From an uncultured Ruminococcus sp. (lineage in GTDB: Bacteria > Bacillota > Clostridia > Oscillospirales > Ruminococcaceae): a stretch of 46,185 nt of DNA. Below are positions 15,066 through 23,101 of the stretch, piece by piece. Each line of letters opens with the position of its first letter. Positions within the stretch are counted from its first letter, which is position 1. The stretch is from the NCBI GenBank assembly GCA_946621745.1, contig CAMOOV010000002.1:1-46185 (forward strand). The letters are read 5' to 3'. The position numbers were made by a program, and so were the translations under genes. The notes under the pieces were generated by a model, which saw nothing but the letters and a program-made list of their open reading frames with translations, had not been told where the DNA came from and did not search any database.

Positions 15066-15095
15066 GGGACAAACCGCGCCTGAAATTGTTATAGT
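15066..15095 (+). promoter_or_regulatory. Candidate GGGACA-type promoter for the ECF sigma gene
   Basis: GGGACA (15066-15071) is followed after 17 bases by TTATAG (15089-15094). This is the counterpart of the box at 14982-14987. A shared unusual -35-like box suggests recognition by the sigma factor encoded downstream (autoregulation), which is inference. The remainder of the spacer shows no gene. Confidence 0.4.
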
Positions 15096-15160
15096 AGTAA
15101 TGGATGATAAAGTGAATGACCGCACGGCTTTAGCCGGACGGTGCGGAAGGAAGTGATCGG

Positions 15161-15652
15161 ATGCCGGATCCGGAGCAGAATGCTGCGGCTGAGGAGCTGT
15201 ACCGCAAATATGCAAACTTTGTATACAGTATCGCGCTTTCATATCTGAAAAATCCCGCCGAGGCAGAGGATGCGGCCGCCGATGTATTTATGCAGGTGCT
15301 GGAATCCGGCATCGCATTTCCTGACAGTACAAAGGCGCGCGCGTGGCTCGCAGCGGCGACGCGCAACCGCTGTAAGAATCTGCTGAAGCAATGGCAGCGG
15401 AAAAAACGCGCACCCGAGGAGATCATGGAGCAGATCCCGGTCTCCGACCTGACATCGGAGCTGCGCAGCGTCATGGATGCGATCTTCGATCTGCCGGAAA
15501 AATACCGGCTGCCGCTTTTGCTGTTCGCAGTCGAGGGATATTCCGTACATGAGACAGCAGCGATCTTAAAGCTCAACGAAAGCACCGTGCGCACGCGCAT
15601 TGCCCGCGCACGCGAAATCATACGAAAGGAAACGGGGGTGGAGCAGGCATGA
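15161..15652 (+). CDS. ECF-type RNA polymerase sigma factor
   Basis: A 163-residue sigma-70 family factor with only regions 2 and 4. Region 2 (about 10-80) reads ELYRKYANFVYSIALSYLK and AEDAAADVFMQV. Region 4 (about 105-155) has LPEKYRLPLLLFAVEGYS and the helix-turn-helix HETAAILKLNESTVRTRIAR. It directs polymerase to a special promoter set when released from its anti-sigma partner. The start is supported by GGAAGGAAG about 8 bases upstream. Its stop overlaps the start of the next gene by four bases (ATGA), the coupling usual for ECF sigma/anti-sigma pairs. Confidence 0.92.
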   Translation: MPDPEQNAAAEELYRKYANFVYSIALSYLKNPAEAEDAAADVFMQVLESGIAFPDSTKARAWLAAATRNRCKNLLKQWQRKKRAPEEIMEQIPVSDLTSELRSVMDAIFDLPEKYRLPLLLFAVEGYSVHETAAILKLNESTVRTRIARAREIIRKETGVEQA

Positions 15653-16779
15653 AGCAGCAGAACGATCATGAGGAGCGGCCGGAGATCTACCGGCAGCTGC
15701 AAGGAAAATTTCAGATGCAGCCGGAACAGATGCAGCGGCTTGCCGAGCGCCTGAATATCCGCGCATCGGCAGCGGCACCGGCAGAGGAGCCCGTGCGCCG
15801 GCCGGAGACAATGCCTGCCGCTTCACAAAATGCAGATACAGCCGAAGAAACACCGATCCGTCAGCACAAGACCTTCGGAGGCTATTGGTTTGCCGCCCGC
15901 GCACTGCCGCTGGCAGCCGGCCTGACACTGGCTGTCGCCGGTGCATTCTGGATGCACGGCAGCTTCCGTCAGCCGGAGAATGTGCTGGATGCGGGATCTT
16001 CCGATGTTTCGGATTATGTGGCGGAGCAGACCGCGCCTGCCCTGACAGCAGATGCGCCTGTCACAACCGCCGGAACGACCGTGACTGCTGCACAGACGAC
16101 AGCCTCCGGAACGGCCGCGCAGACGGAGATCACCCGGACGGAAACGGTCAGAACCGAGCCGGTCACGCAGACGGCGGCAGCGCAGACGGATTCCGTGCAG
16201 ACGGAAGATCAGCAGGGCGCTGTCACGGAGATCCGTCCGCAGACACAGGCGCCCGCCGAACAAACGGCAAAGCCTGTCACGACAGCGGCACCCGTTACGA
16301 TCGCAGTGCAGACAACGGTGACGCAGACACAGACAGAGGTTGTCACGCAGCAGCCGGCCGAACCGGAGATACCGGATGATGTGAACATCTATATGGCGGA
16401 CTGCACCGGCAGAGCCGGCGAGACTGTCGAGATTCCGGTCATCTTTGCAAAGGAGACAGCCTTTGCGGGTATCCAGTGCGAGTATCAGTTCATCCCGCAG
16501 AACGGCACAGTGCCGGAGATCACCGATGCGGATACGGATATCACCGGCTCTACGCTGCACTGTATCGAAAATTTGGTGATCCTGGCATACGGAGAGAGCG
16601 AGAAGCAGACCTTTTCCGGGGGCGTGCGCGTGATGCTCCTGACTGTGCGGATCCCGGATGATGCCCGTGCGGGTACGGTCTGGACAATGGAAAATATCAC
16701 GACGATACTGGCAGACAAAGAAACAAAGCATCTTCCGGTCAGTGTAAAGCTCGGCACCCTGACAGTGACAGAGAACTGA
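15649..16779 (+). CDS. Putative transmembrane anti-sigma/receptor with extracellular cohesin-like domain
   Basis: A 376-residue one-pass membrane protein. Residues 1-80 are cytoplasmic, charged and helical, with no zinc anti-sigma (HxxxCxxC) motif. One helix spans about 82-103. A Thr/Gln/Val-rich stalk (about 120-238) could cross the wall. Residues 245-374 resemble a cohesin: GRAGETVEIPVIF, AFAGIQCEYQFIP, LVILAYGESE, VRIPDDARAGTVW and the last strand LGTLTV. Position and coupling to the sigma gene suggest an anti-sigma whose outside sensor binds a dockerin or related ligand. The layout recalls RsgI proteins of Clostridium cellulosomes, where the sensor is a carbohydrate module instead. Anti-sigma activity is inferred from context only. 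Confidence 0.75.
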   Translation: MKQQNDHEERPEIYRQLQGKFQMQPEQMQRLAERLNIRASAAAPAEEPVRRPETMPAASQNADTAEETPIRQHKTFGGYWFAARALPLAAGLTLAVAGAFWMHGSFRQPENVLDAGSSDVSDYVAEQTAPALTADAPVTTAGTTVTAAQTTASGTAAQTEITRTETVRTEPVTQTAAAQTDSVQTEDQQGAVTEIRPQTQAPAEQTAKPVTTAAPVTIAVQTTVTQTQTEVVTQQPAEPEIPDDVNIYMADCTGRAGETVEIPVIFAKETAFAGIQCEYQFIPQNGTVPEITDADTDITGSTLHCIENLVILAYGESEKQTFSGGVRVMLLTVRIPDDARAGTVWTMENITTILADKETKHLPVSVKLGTLTVTEN

Positions 16780-16806
16780 AAATTTATCCGAAAATGGAAA
16801 AAGCCC

Positions 16807-16835
16807 TTGACTTTCGGCGGAAAGTATAGTATACT
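16807..16835 (+). promoter_or_regulatory. Promoter for RNase Y
   Basis: TTGACT (16807-16812) and TATACT (16830-16835) have a 17-base spacer. The coding start is about 265 bases downstream, giving a long leader. Confidence 0.8.
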
Positions 16836-16841
16836 ATTCTT

Positions 16842-17108
16842 GTGTATTATGCATTGCACCGGAAGCCGGGGGCATTTTTTCTGTCCGCCGATTCCGATGG
16901 TGTTTTGCGGCAGAAGCCGCTTGATCTTTTTTGCGCGCCGCACCGGATACAGAAACAGGTGTGCGGCTTATATAAAGAGCCGGGAGCGCTGACACGCCCC
17001 CTTTCGCTCATTTTGAAAATAGAATCATCAAACGGCGTGTTTCCTGCCGCAGAATCAAATGATAAATACTCAGAAATCAATTTGATGATGAAGGAGGAAA
17101 TCACAGTT
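16842..17108 (+). other. Long structured 5' leader of rny (no gene seen)
   Basis: The stretch between the promoter and the RNase Y start holds no supported gene. It contains a GCGGC/GCCGC hairpin (16907-16920) followed by TTGATCTTTTTT, which looks like a weak attenuator, and a second stem GCCGCAC (16937-16943) / GTGCGGC (16961-16967). The reading frame is open through most of it in phase with rny, but codon use and lack of a ribosome binding site argue against translation. Confidence 0.5.
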
Positions 17109-18794
17109 ATGGCACTCAGTACCCTCATGCTGGCTGCGGTACAGGCACCGGTGATAGCGGTTCTGATCATTGTCGGACTGCTGATCGGTGCGGCTGCCGG
17201 CTTTGCGATCGGATCCTCGAGAGCAAGGCAGGATGTCAGTGCGCAGGTCGAAAAAGCAGAAGCACGCGGTGTGGCCAAGGGCATCGAGCAGCGCAAGCGC
17301 GATGCCGAAGCGCAGATCGGCAGTGCGGAGAAGGAGGCGGAACGCATCCGCAGCTCCGCCGAAAAGGAAGCCGAGGACCGCAAGCGCTCTGCATTGGTCG
17401 AGGCAAAGGACGAGATCTTCAAGCTGCGCAGCGATGCAGAAAAGGAGATCAAGGACCGCAGAGCCGATATGACCCGTCAGGAGCGCAGAATCCAGCAAAA
17501 GGAAGAAAATTTAGACAAGAAAACAGAGCATTACGAGCGCCGCGAGGAGCAGCTCCAGAACAAGCTGCATCAGGCGGACGAACGGCTCGCGGAAGCGGAG
17601 CAGATCAAGAAGGCAGGCACCGAGGAGATCGAACGCCTCAAGCGTTCCGAGATCGACCTGCTGGAGCGCATCTCCGAATTTTCCAAGGAGCAGGCAAAGG
17701 ATTACCTGCTTCAGCAGCTCGATCAGAGCCTTGTGCATGAGAAGGCTGTCAAGATCAGCGCCTATGAGCAGCAGATCAAAACATCCTGCGAGGACATCGC
17801 GAGAAGTCACATTTCCATGGCGATTGCCAAGTGTGCCGCGGAGCAGGTCTCCGAGGTCGCTGTTTCCGTCGTGCCGCTGCCCAATGACGAAATGAAGGGC
17901 AGGATCATCGGCCGCGAGGGAAGAAATATCCGCTCGATCGAATCCCTGACCGGCGTCGATCTCATCATCGACGATACACCGGAGGCGATCACGCTTTCCT
18001 GCTTTGATCCGGTTCGCCGCGAGGTCGCGAGACTGGCGCTCGAAAAGCTGATCGTGGACGGACGCATCCATCCGGCCAGCATCGAGGAAAAGGTCGATAA
18101 GGCGCGCAGAGAGGTCGAAAAGCGCATCAAGCAGGAGGGCGAAAGAGCTGTCCTGGAGACCAATGTTCACGGGCTGAATCCGGAGCTGATCCGTCTGCTC
18201 GGCAGACTGACATTCCGTACCAGCTACCGGCAGAATGTTCTCAATCACAGCATCGAGGTCGCAACGCTTTCCGGCATTCTGGCATCGGAGCTGGGCGTTG
18301 ATGCGAACATGGCAAGACGCGCAGGCCTGCTGCATGATATCGGCAAAGCACTGACCGCCGAGATTGAAGGCTCTCATGTCGCGATTGGTGTTGATGTCTG
18401 CCGCAAGTACAAGGAGCCGGCAGAGGTCATCCACGCAGTCGAGGCGCACCACAATGATGTGGAGCCGCGGACTGCAATCGCGTGCATCGTGCAGGCGGCC
18501 GACGCCATCTCCGCTGCGAGACCGGGCGCCCGCAGCGAGAATCTCGAAAGCTACATCAAGCGTCTCCAGAAGCTCGAGGAGATCTGTATGTCCTATGAGG
18601 GCGTGGAGAAGTGCTATGCGATGCAGGCGGGCAGAGAGGTCCGCATCATGGTCAAGCCGGAGGTCATCGACGATGAGCGCATGGTTCTTGCTGCACGCGA
18701 GATCGCACAGCGCATTGAAAATGACATGGAATATCCCGGTCAGATCAAGGTCAATCTCATTCGTGAGAGCCGCGCAGTCGATGTCGCAAAATAA
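17109..18794 (+). CDS. rny: Ribonuclease Y
   Basis: Membrane-anchored endoribonuclease that starts mRNA decay in Gram-positive bacteria. The 561-residue product has an N-terminal membrane helix (about 12-34, [19 protein letters not shown]), a long charged coiled coil (about 40-240), a KH RNA-binding domain with [15 protein letters not shown], and an HD domain with [11 protein letters not shown] and LLHDIGKAL (His409, Asp410). It is slightly longer than the usual ~520 residues because of the N-terminus and coiled coil. The ATG at 17109 follows AAGGAGG (17091-17097) and begins directly with the anchor helix. It has a promoter of its own and a long leader that could allow self-regulation. Confidence 0.95.
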   Translation: MALSTLMLAAVQAPVIAVLIIVGLLIGAAAGFAIGSSRARQDVSAQVEKAEARGVAKGIEQRKRDAEAQIGSAEKEAERIRSSAEKEAEDRKRSALVEAKDEIFKLRSDAEKEIKDRRADMTRQERRIQQKEENLDKKTEHYERREEQLQNKLHQADERLAEAEQIKKAGTEEIERLKRSEIDLLERISEFSKEQAKDYLLQQLDQSLVHEKAVKISAYEQQIKTSCEDIARSHISMAIAKCAAEQVSEVAVSVVPLPNDEMKGRIIGREGRNIRSIESLTGVDLIIDDTPEAITLSCFDPVRREVARLALEKLIVDGRIHPASIEEKVDKARREVEKRIKQEGERAVLETNVHGLNPELIRLLGRLTFRTSYRQNVLNHSIEVATLSGILASELGVDANMARRAGLLHDIGKALTAEIEGSHVAIGVDVCRKYKEPAEVIHAVEAHHNDVEPRTAIACIVQAADAISAARPGARSENLESYIKRLQKLEEICMSYEGVEKCYAMQAGREVRIMVKPEVIDDERMVLAAREIAQRIENDMEYPGQIKVNLIRESRAVDVAK

Positions 18795-18810
18795 TCCGTA
18801 TGAAATCCGG

Positions 18811-18838
18811 TGCGCATGACTTTCCGAAGTCATGCGCA
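18811..18838. repeat. Perfect 12-bp inverted repeat between rny and the O-antigen-ligase-like gene
   Basis: TGCGCATGACTT (18811-18822) and AAGTCATGCGCA (18827-18838) form a perfect stem with a TCCG tetraloop. No T run follows, so it is not a classical intrinsic terminator; it could protect the rny 3' end or be a processing site. Confidence 0.7.
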
Positions 18839-18860
18839 TCGCTGTCAAGTGAGAAAAATT

Positions 18861-20558
18861 ATGGCTAAAACGATCTTCGGTACATCCGATAAATCAAACT
18901 TTATCCTTAATATGGATCTCGGCCGCTACCGCAATGCGGCCGCGAAGCTGATGCTGGCGCTCCTCTGGTGCGTCGGGCTCTCCGAGGGCATCAATCATCT
19001 GACGAACCGCGCAAATGCCGGCTTTGCGGATATGATCGACGGGGGCGGATTCGGCGCGGTGATCGCGCTGCTGTTCGTGGCGCTGCGCAGTACCGCGACG
19101 ATTTTCTCAGTCGTGGGTGTGTTTGCAATCATCGCAATGGTGATCGGCCTGATGCGGAAGCAGTTCTCGAAGAAAACGGCAGTGCCGTATCTGCTGCTGG
19201 CCGGATCACTCATCTGGGCGGCCATTTCGCTGTTCCATTCCTATGACCTGAAAATCTCGTTTTTCGGGCAGGACGGCCGCGATGAGGGCTGGCTCGCGCT
19301 GCTGATCTATGCGGCGGTCTTTTATCTCGGAACAATGCTGCGGGAGAAGCAGCAGCAGGAGAAATTTCTGCGCGGCGTGATGCTTTTCGGCATTGTGCAG
19401 TGCATCTGGGGCATTTTGCAGGCGCTCCCGCTGATCGACTACAAGGCGACCGATTTCGGCCTCAGCCCCTACCGGAATCTCGATCCGATGCTGCTGTGGA
19501 ATCTGCGTCTGCCGACCGGCATGACGGACAATCCTGTGACATATGCGATGATGCTCGGTATGCTCGGTGCCGTATCGGTTCCGGCCTCGCTGATCGCAAA
19601 GGAGAAGAAAACGATCGCATCTGCGATCATTTGCAGATGCCTCTGCATTGTCATGGCGATCAAGACGCAGACCCTGACCGGTCTGATTGCGGCGGGCGGC
19701 ATTTTCCTTTGCATGATCGTGATTGCGGTCATCAAGCGGAAGGAATCCGATTTTCGCGCATGGCTCATGCCGCTGCTGACGGTCATTGCCGTTGCGGTCG
19801 GCGGGCTGTGGGTATGGTTCACGCCGGCAATCAACCAGACATACCGGCGTCCGGACAGAGCTGTCATTAAGCAGGCCGAGGAGGGTATTGCATTTGCAGC
19901 GCGGGAGGACGATGTTGCGGACATCGTCCGGCCGAACGGCTTCACGATGACAAATGCAGACGGCAGGGAATTGCCGGCGCTCTATGACGGCGGCATTGTC
20001 TGGGATGACGGCTATTACCGGCTCGGCACGCAGGGACCGTATTCCGCGACTGCTGACAATGCAGTCGATGTTTACGATGCATTCGCCGTGCGGAAATACT
20101 GCCGCGAGCAGGGTGTCCGCGCACTGAAAATTGATCCGCTGCTCGGCGTCGGGCCGGACAATTTCTATTTCACGCAGCTGCGCGTTTCCTACGATGTCGG
20201 CGGCAATCCGAATACCGTTGACCGTCCGTATGACGATTATCTGTATATCGCGGCGACACGCGGTATTCCGTCGCTGATCCTGCATATTGTGCTGCTCGGC
20301 TGGTGTATCTTCCGTGCGTGGCAGCGCAGAAAGGACGGAAACGGCTGGATGCTGACAGCTGCGGTATCGGCGGTTCTGGTCTATGCGGCTGCGGCATTCA
20401 CGGGCATTTCCGTACTGACGGTCGCGCCGCTGTTCTGGATGCTGCTCGGTATGCTCGCGGCGGATCCGATCACGGAGACAGCGCCCGTACCGGCTGCTGC
20501 CGGCAAGCAGAATGAGAAAAAAGACAAAAAGAACGGGAAGGATCAGGCACAGGATTGA
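18861..20558 (+). CDS. O-antigen ligase/polymerase-like membrane protein
   Basis: A 565-residue multi-pass membrane protein of the WaaL/Wzy kind, which joins or polymerises surface glycans outside the membrane. Many hydrophobic helices alternate up to about residue 330. A large outside loop follows (about 340-450), ending in LLGVGPDNFYFTQ and the RPYDDYLYIAATRG motif typical of O-antigen ligase family proteins, then three more helices. The C-terminus is a Lys-rich hydrophilic tail (NEKKDKKNGK). The start at 18861 has a weak AAGTGAG site. In a Gram-positive cell the target would be a wall or capsule glycan rather than lipopolysaccharide. No sugar-biosynthesis cluster is next to it. Confidence 0.8.
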   Translation: MAKTIFGTSDKSNFILNMDLGRYRNAAAKLMLALLWCVGLSEGINHLTNRANAGFADMIDGGGFGAVIALLFVALRSTATIFSVVGVFAIIAMVIGLMRKQFSKKTAVPYLLLAGSLIWAAISLFHSYDLKISFFGQDGRDEGWLALLIYAAVFYLGTMLREKQQQEKFLRGVMLFGIVQCIWGILQALPLIDYKATDFGLSPYRNLDPMLLWNLRLPTGMTDNPVTYAMMLGMLGAVSVPASLIAKEKKTIASAIICRCLCIVMAIKTQTLTGLIAAGGIFLCMIVIAVIKRKESDFRAWLMPLLTVIAVAVGGLWVWFTPAINQTYRRPDRAVIKQAEEGIAFAAREDDVADIVRPNGFTMTNADGRELPALYDGGIVWDDGYYRLGTQGPYSATADNAVDVYDAFAVRKYCREQGVRALKIDPLLGVGPDNFYFTQLRVSYDVGGNPNTVDRPYDDYLYIAATRGIPSLILHIVLLGWCIFRAWQRRKDGNGWMLTAAVSAVLVYAAAAFTGISVLTVAPLFWMLLGMLAADPITETAPVPAAAGKQNEKKDKKNGKDQAQD

Positions 20559-20585
20559 TCCTTCGGAGATACGTTGTTTTCAGTC

Positions 20586-20622
20586 AGGCCGGACGGTGCA
20601 GCGCTGTACCGTCCGGCCTTTT
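20586..20622 (+). terminator. Intrinsic terminator after the O-antigen-ligase-like gene
   Basis: AGGCCGGACGGT (20586-20597) pairs perfectly with ACCGTCCGGCCT (20608-20619), followed by TTTT. Strong 12-bp stem. Confidence 0.88.
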
Positions 20623-20671
20623 GCTGTACGGGCGAAATCCCAAAAATAATATGAAAAATGCCGTTTTCCTC

Positions 20672-20700
20672 TTGAATTGACAGAAGGTTTATGGTATAAT
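20672..20700 (+). promoter_or_regulatory. Promoter for the ruvC-ruvA transcript
   Basis: TTGAAT (20672-20677) and TATAAT (20695-20700) have a 17-base spacer, with an extended TGG before the -10. A nearby TTGACA at 20677 has only a 12-base spacer and is unlikely to be used. No LexA/SOS box was recognised by eye. Confidence 0.7.
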
Positions 20701-20729
20701 AGAATAGGCCGATTATGGAGGTGAGCGGA

Positions 20730-21209
20730 TTGCGGATACTCGGAATTGATCCCGGATATGCGACGGTCGGATTCGGCATTGTCGATTATCAGGGCATGAA
20801 CTTCAAAACCGTCGAGTACGGCGCAATTCTCACACCGGCCGACATGGAATTCTCCGCACGGCTCGCGCAGATCTACACCGATACCGTGTATATTCTGGAG
20901 CGCTATACGCCGCAGGTGCTTTCCGTGGAAAAGCTCTATTTCAATACCAATAAAACCACCGGCATTATGGTCGCAGAGGCGCGGGGCGTGATCCTGCTGG
21001 CCTGTGCGCAGAAAAATGTCCCGATCTGCGAATATACGCCGCTCCAGGTGAAATCCGCGGTCGTCGGCTACGGCAAGGCGGAGAAGCGGCAGGTTATGGA
21101 TATGACGCGCAGGATTTTGCATCTCAGCGAAATCCCGAAGCCTGACGATGCCGCCGATGCGCTGGCACTGGCGATCTGTCACGGACACTGCGCCAAGCCG
21201 GATTACTGA
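20730..21209 (+). CDS. ruvC: Holliday junction resolvase RuvC
   Basis: Cuts four-way DNA junctions left by recombination. The 159-residue product begins with the canonical MRILGIDPGYATVGFG (catalytic Asp7), then VLSVEKLYF (Glu67), and ends with KPDDAADALALAICHGH carrying the last two acidic residues. The TTG at 20730 is chosen over an ATG at 20715 because a GGAGGTG site lies 7 bases before it and it gives the family's exact N-terminus. It is followed after 16 bases by ruvA, but ruvB is 4.3 kb away. Confidence 0.95.
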   Translation: MRILGIDPGYATVGFGIVDYQGMNFKTVEYGAILTPADMEFSARLAQIYTDTVYILERYTPQVLSVEKLYFNTNKTTGIMVAEARGVILLACAQKNVPICEYTPLQVKSAVVGYGKAEKRQVMDMTRRILHLSEIPKPDDAADALALAICHGHCAKPDY

Positions 21210-21225
21210 ACAGGAGGACAGACTG

Positions 21226-21828
21226 TTGATAGATCATTTACGCGGCACGGTCTCCTACAAGGAGCCGGGACTTGTCGTGATCGACTGCGGGGGCGTGGGC
21301 TATGCCTGCCGCACCAGTGTGCAGACGGCCGCTGCCGTCGGCGCGGTCGATACCGAGACGACGCTGTTTACGCGCATGACCGTCCGCGAGGACGAGGTCG
21401 CGCTTTACGGCTTTGCGGCGCGCAGCGAGCGCAGCTGCTTCGATCAGCTGATCTCCGTTTCGGGCGTCGGGCCGAAGGCGGCGCTGGCGATCCTTTCCGA
21501 TTTTACGCCCGACCGCTTTGCGCTGAGCGTTGCGGCCGGAGACTATAAGCAATTCACCAAGACCAAGGGCATCGGCACGAAAACCGCACAGCGCATCGTG
21601 CTGGAGCTGAAAGACAAGGTCGCGAAATCCGTGGAGCGTGAGGGGCTTCCGGCTGCACCGGTGCAGATCAGCGGCGGCAATCTGGATGAGGCGATGAGCG
21701 CACTGCTCGTTCTGGGCTATTCGCAGGGCGAGGCGGCGGAAGCGCTTGCGTCACTCGATCCCGCGCTGCCCTCGTCGGAGCTGATCCGGTTGGCACTTTC
21801 AAAGCTCGGCAAGCGGATGCTCGGATAA
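21226..21828 (+). CDS. ruvA: Holliday junction DNA helicase subunit RuvA
   Basis: Binds Holliday junctions as a tetramer and loads the RuvB motor. The 200-residue product has the family length. The N-terminal OB fold (IDHLRGTVSYKE, VIDCGGVGYAC) is followed by two helix-hairpin-helix motifs (ISVSGVGPKAALAIL and KTKGIGTKTAQRIVLELK) and the C-terminal RuvB-binding domain (about 150-200). The start is TTG at 21226 with AGGAGG at 21212-21217; the frame runs further upstream inside ruvC but without a site. A short TGCGGC/GCCGCA hairpin (21842-21858) follows the stop without a T run. Confidence 0.95.
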   Translation: MIDHLRGTVSYKEPGLVVIDCGGVGYACRTSVQTAAAVGAVDTETTLFTRMTVREDEVALYGFAARSERSCFDQLISVSGVGPKAALAILSDFTPDRFALSVAAGDYKQFTKTKGIGTKTAQRIVLELKDKVAKSVEREGLPAAPVQISGGNLDEAMSALLVLGYSQGEAAEALASLDPALPSSELIRLALSKLGKRMLG

Positions 21829-21899
21829 TCAGACTGACATTTGCGGCGGACAGCCGCATTGAAGCATACATAAGAACAGGTACAGGAGGAACTGATACA

Positions 21900-23075
21900 A
21901 TGCAGATGAAAAAGATTCTTTGCGGCATGATCGCCGCGATGTTGCTTGGCAGCCTTGCCGGATGCGCGAATGAAAACAGCAGCACCGGTGAAGCATCCGT
22001 TACAGAAATACTGAATGCAGAATCGTCCGAAGCGTCAACTACGGCTGCTGCGGATGAAAGCGAAGATGAAAGCAGTGCTGACAGCGATACCGAAAGCAGT
22101 ACCGACAGCAGCAAAGATGCATCGGAATCGGAACCCGCTGAAGAGGTTTCCGATGCGGACAGAAAAGCAGCGCAGGCGGTTCTGGAAACATTTCTGGATT
22201 CCGCGATGAAGGGCGACCGCGAGAAAATGCTCTCCGTTACAAATTTTGATGCGTATACTGAGGGCATGAAAAGGTTCCTTGAGGAAGATGATGCCGACGA
22301 CATGGAAGATCTCGTGGATGCGATCCTTGAGACATTCGGGCAGTATGATGGCTTCGAGATCCTTTCCTGCACGCGCGATGAGGACGAGAGAAAGGAATAC
22401 AACGAGTACATTCAGCGGAATATTACGGAGCTGGATGATGAGCTTGCGGAAATGGATACTTCCGATCCGGACTATGAGGAATCCAAGGCGTTTATCGAGT
22501 GGATCAAGACGGTGTTCGTGCCGTATGAGGATATGCTGGTCTTTACGGTCAGGACGACCGCAGGGGATGAGGCAGACGAGGATGAGATCAGCATCGCGAA
22601 GATCGGCGGAGAATGGATCATGGATGTCAATTTCATGGACACAATGGCCGGCTATGTGGAGGAGTCCGATGCGCTCATCGCTGCCTCGAGTGCCAAGAGC
22701 CTCTATCATGCCATTAATACGAGCCTTGTCGATATTGATGCCGAAAACGCGACAGAGAACAATGTCCTCAAGCTGCTGGAGGGCGAGTATCAGTTCAGCG
22801 GCGATGATTTCGAGGATGTGAAGCAGGTCGATGAGCCGAAAACGAAGGAAGAAGCGGTCGAGGCCCTGAAATATAAGATCACTGTTTATTTCTCGGATGT
22901 CACAGAGCTGCCGGAGATGAAGTTCGAGGTCAAGGACGGCTGCTGCACGGCGACAGCCGTCGGATTTGAGGGCGAGGACGATATCGTCTATGCAGGATAT
23001 CCGGCGGATAGCGACAGCGAAGAGGGATTTGCTTCGCTTGACGAAGCATTTGAAGCAGCAAAGAAGATAAACTGA
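21900..23075 (+). CDS. Acidic surface lipoprotein, paralog of the next gene's C-terminal domain
   Basis: A 391-residue lipoprotein of unknown function: signal and lipobox LAGC (Cys22), then a Ser/Glu/Asp-rich stalk (about 25-82), then a folded region (about 85-391). The C-terminal 130 residues (from AKSLYHAINTSLVDID through GEYQFSGDDFEDV to FASLDEAFEAAKKIN) align by eye with the C-terminus of the following dockerin protein, so the two are tandem paralogs. The middle domain, with KKAL-like helices and FTVRT / GGEWIMDV strands, looks like an NTF2/DUF4878-type fold, which is a guess. The AGGAGG site at 21884-21889 supports the ATG at 21900. Confidence 0.75.
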   Translation: MQMKKILCGMIAAMLLGSLAGCANENSSTGEASVTEILNAESSEASTTAAADESEDESSADSDTESSTDSSKDASESEPAEEVSDADRKAAQAVLETFLDSAMKGDREKMLSVTNFDAYTEGMKRFLEEDDADDMEDLVDAILETFGQYDGFEILSCTRDEDERKEYNEYIQRNITELDDELAEMDTSDPDYEESKAFIEWIKTVFVPYEDMLVFTVRTTAGDEADEDEISIAKIGGEWIMDVNFMDTMAGYVEESDALIAASSAKSLYHAINTSLVDIDAENATENNVLKLLEGEYQFSGDDFEDVKQVDEPKTKEEAVEALKYKITVYFSDVTELPEMKFEVKDGCCTATAVGFEGEDDIVYAGYPADSDSEEGFASLDEAFEAAKKIN

Positions 23076-23101
23076 GATACAGCATAACCGGAGGATTCGG
23101 A

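Noticed and set aside
16842-17108. In-frame N-terminal extension of RNase Y
   Set aside because: The AAGGAGG site at 17091-17097 and the membrane anchor right after ATG 17109 define the start; the upstream part has stems and no site.
17511-18848. Long open frame on the minus strand opposite rny (445 codons)
   Set aside because: Rny is unambiguous on the plus strand; the antisense frame is open only because of codon bias, and its product is Leu/Asp/Arg-rich with no motif or ribosome binding site. The same applies to long minus frames opposite yfhO, clpE and the LRR gene.
20677-20700. TTGACA plus TATAAT as one promoter for ruvC
   Set aside because: The spacer is only 12 bases; TTGAAT at 20672 with 17 bases fits better.
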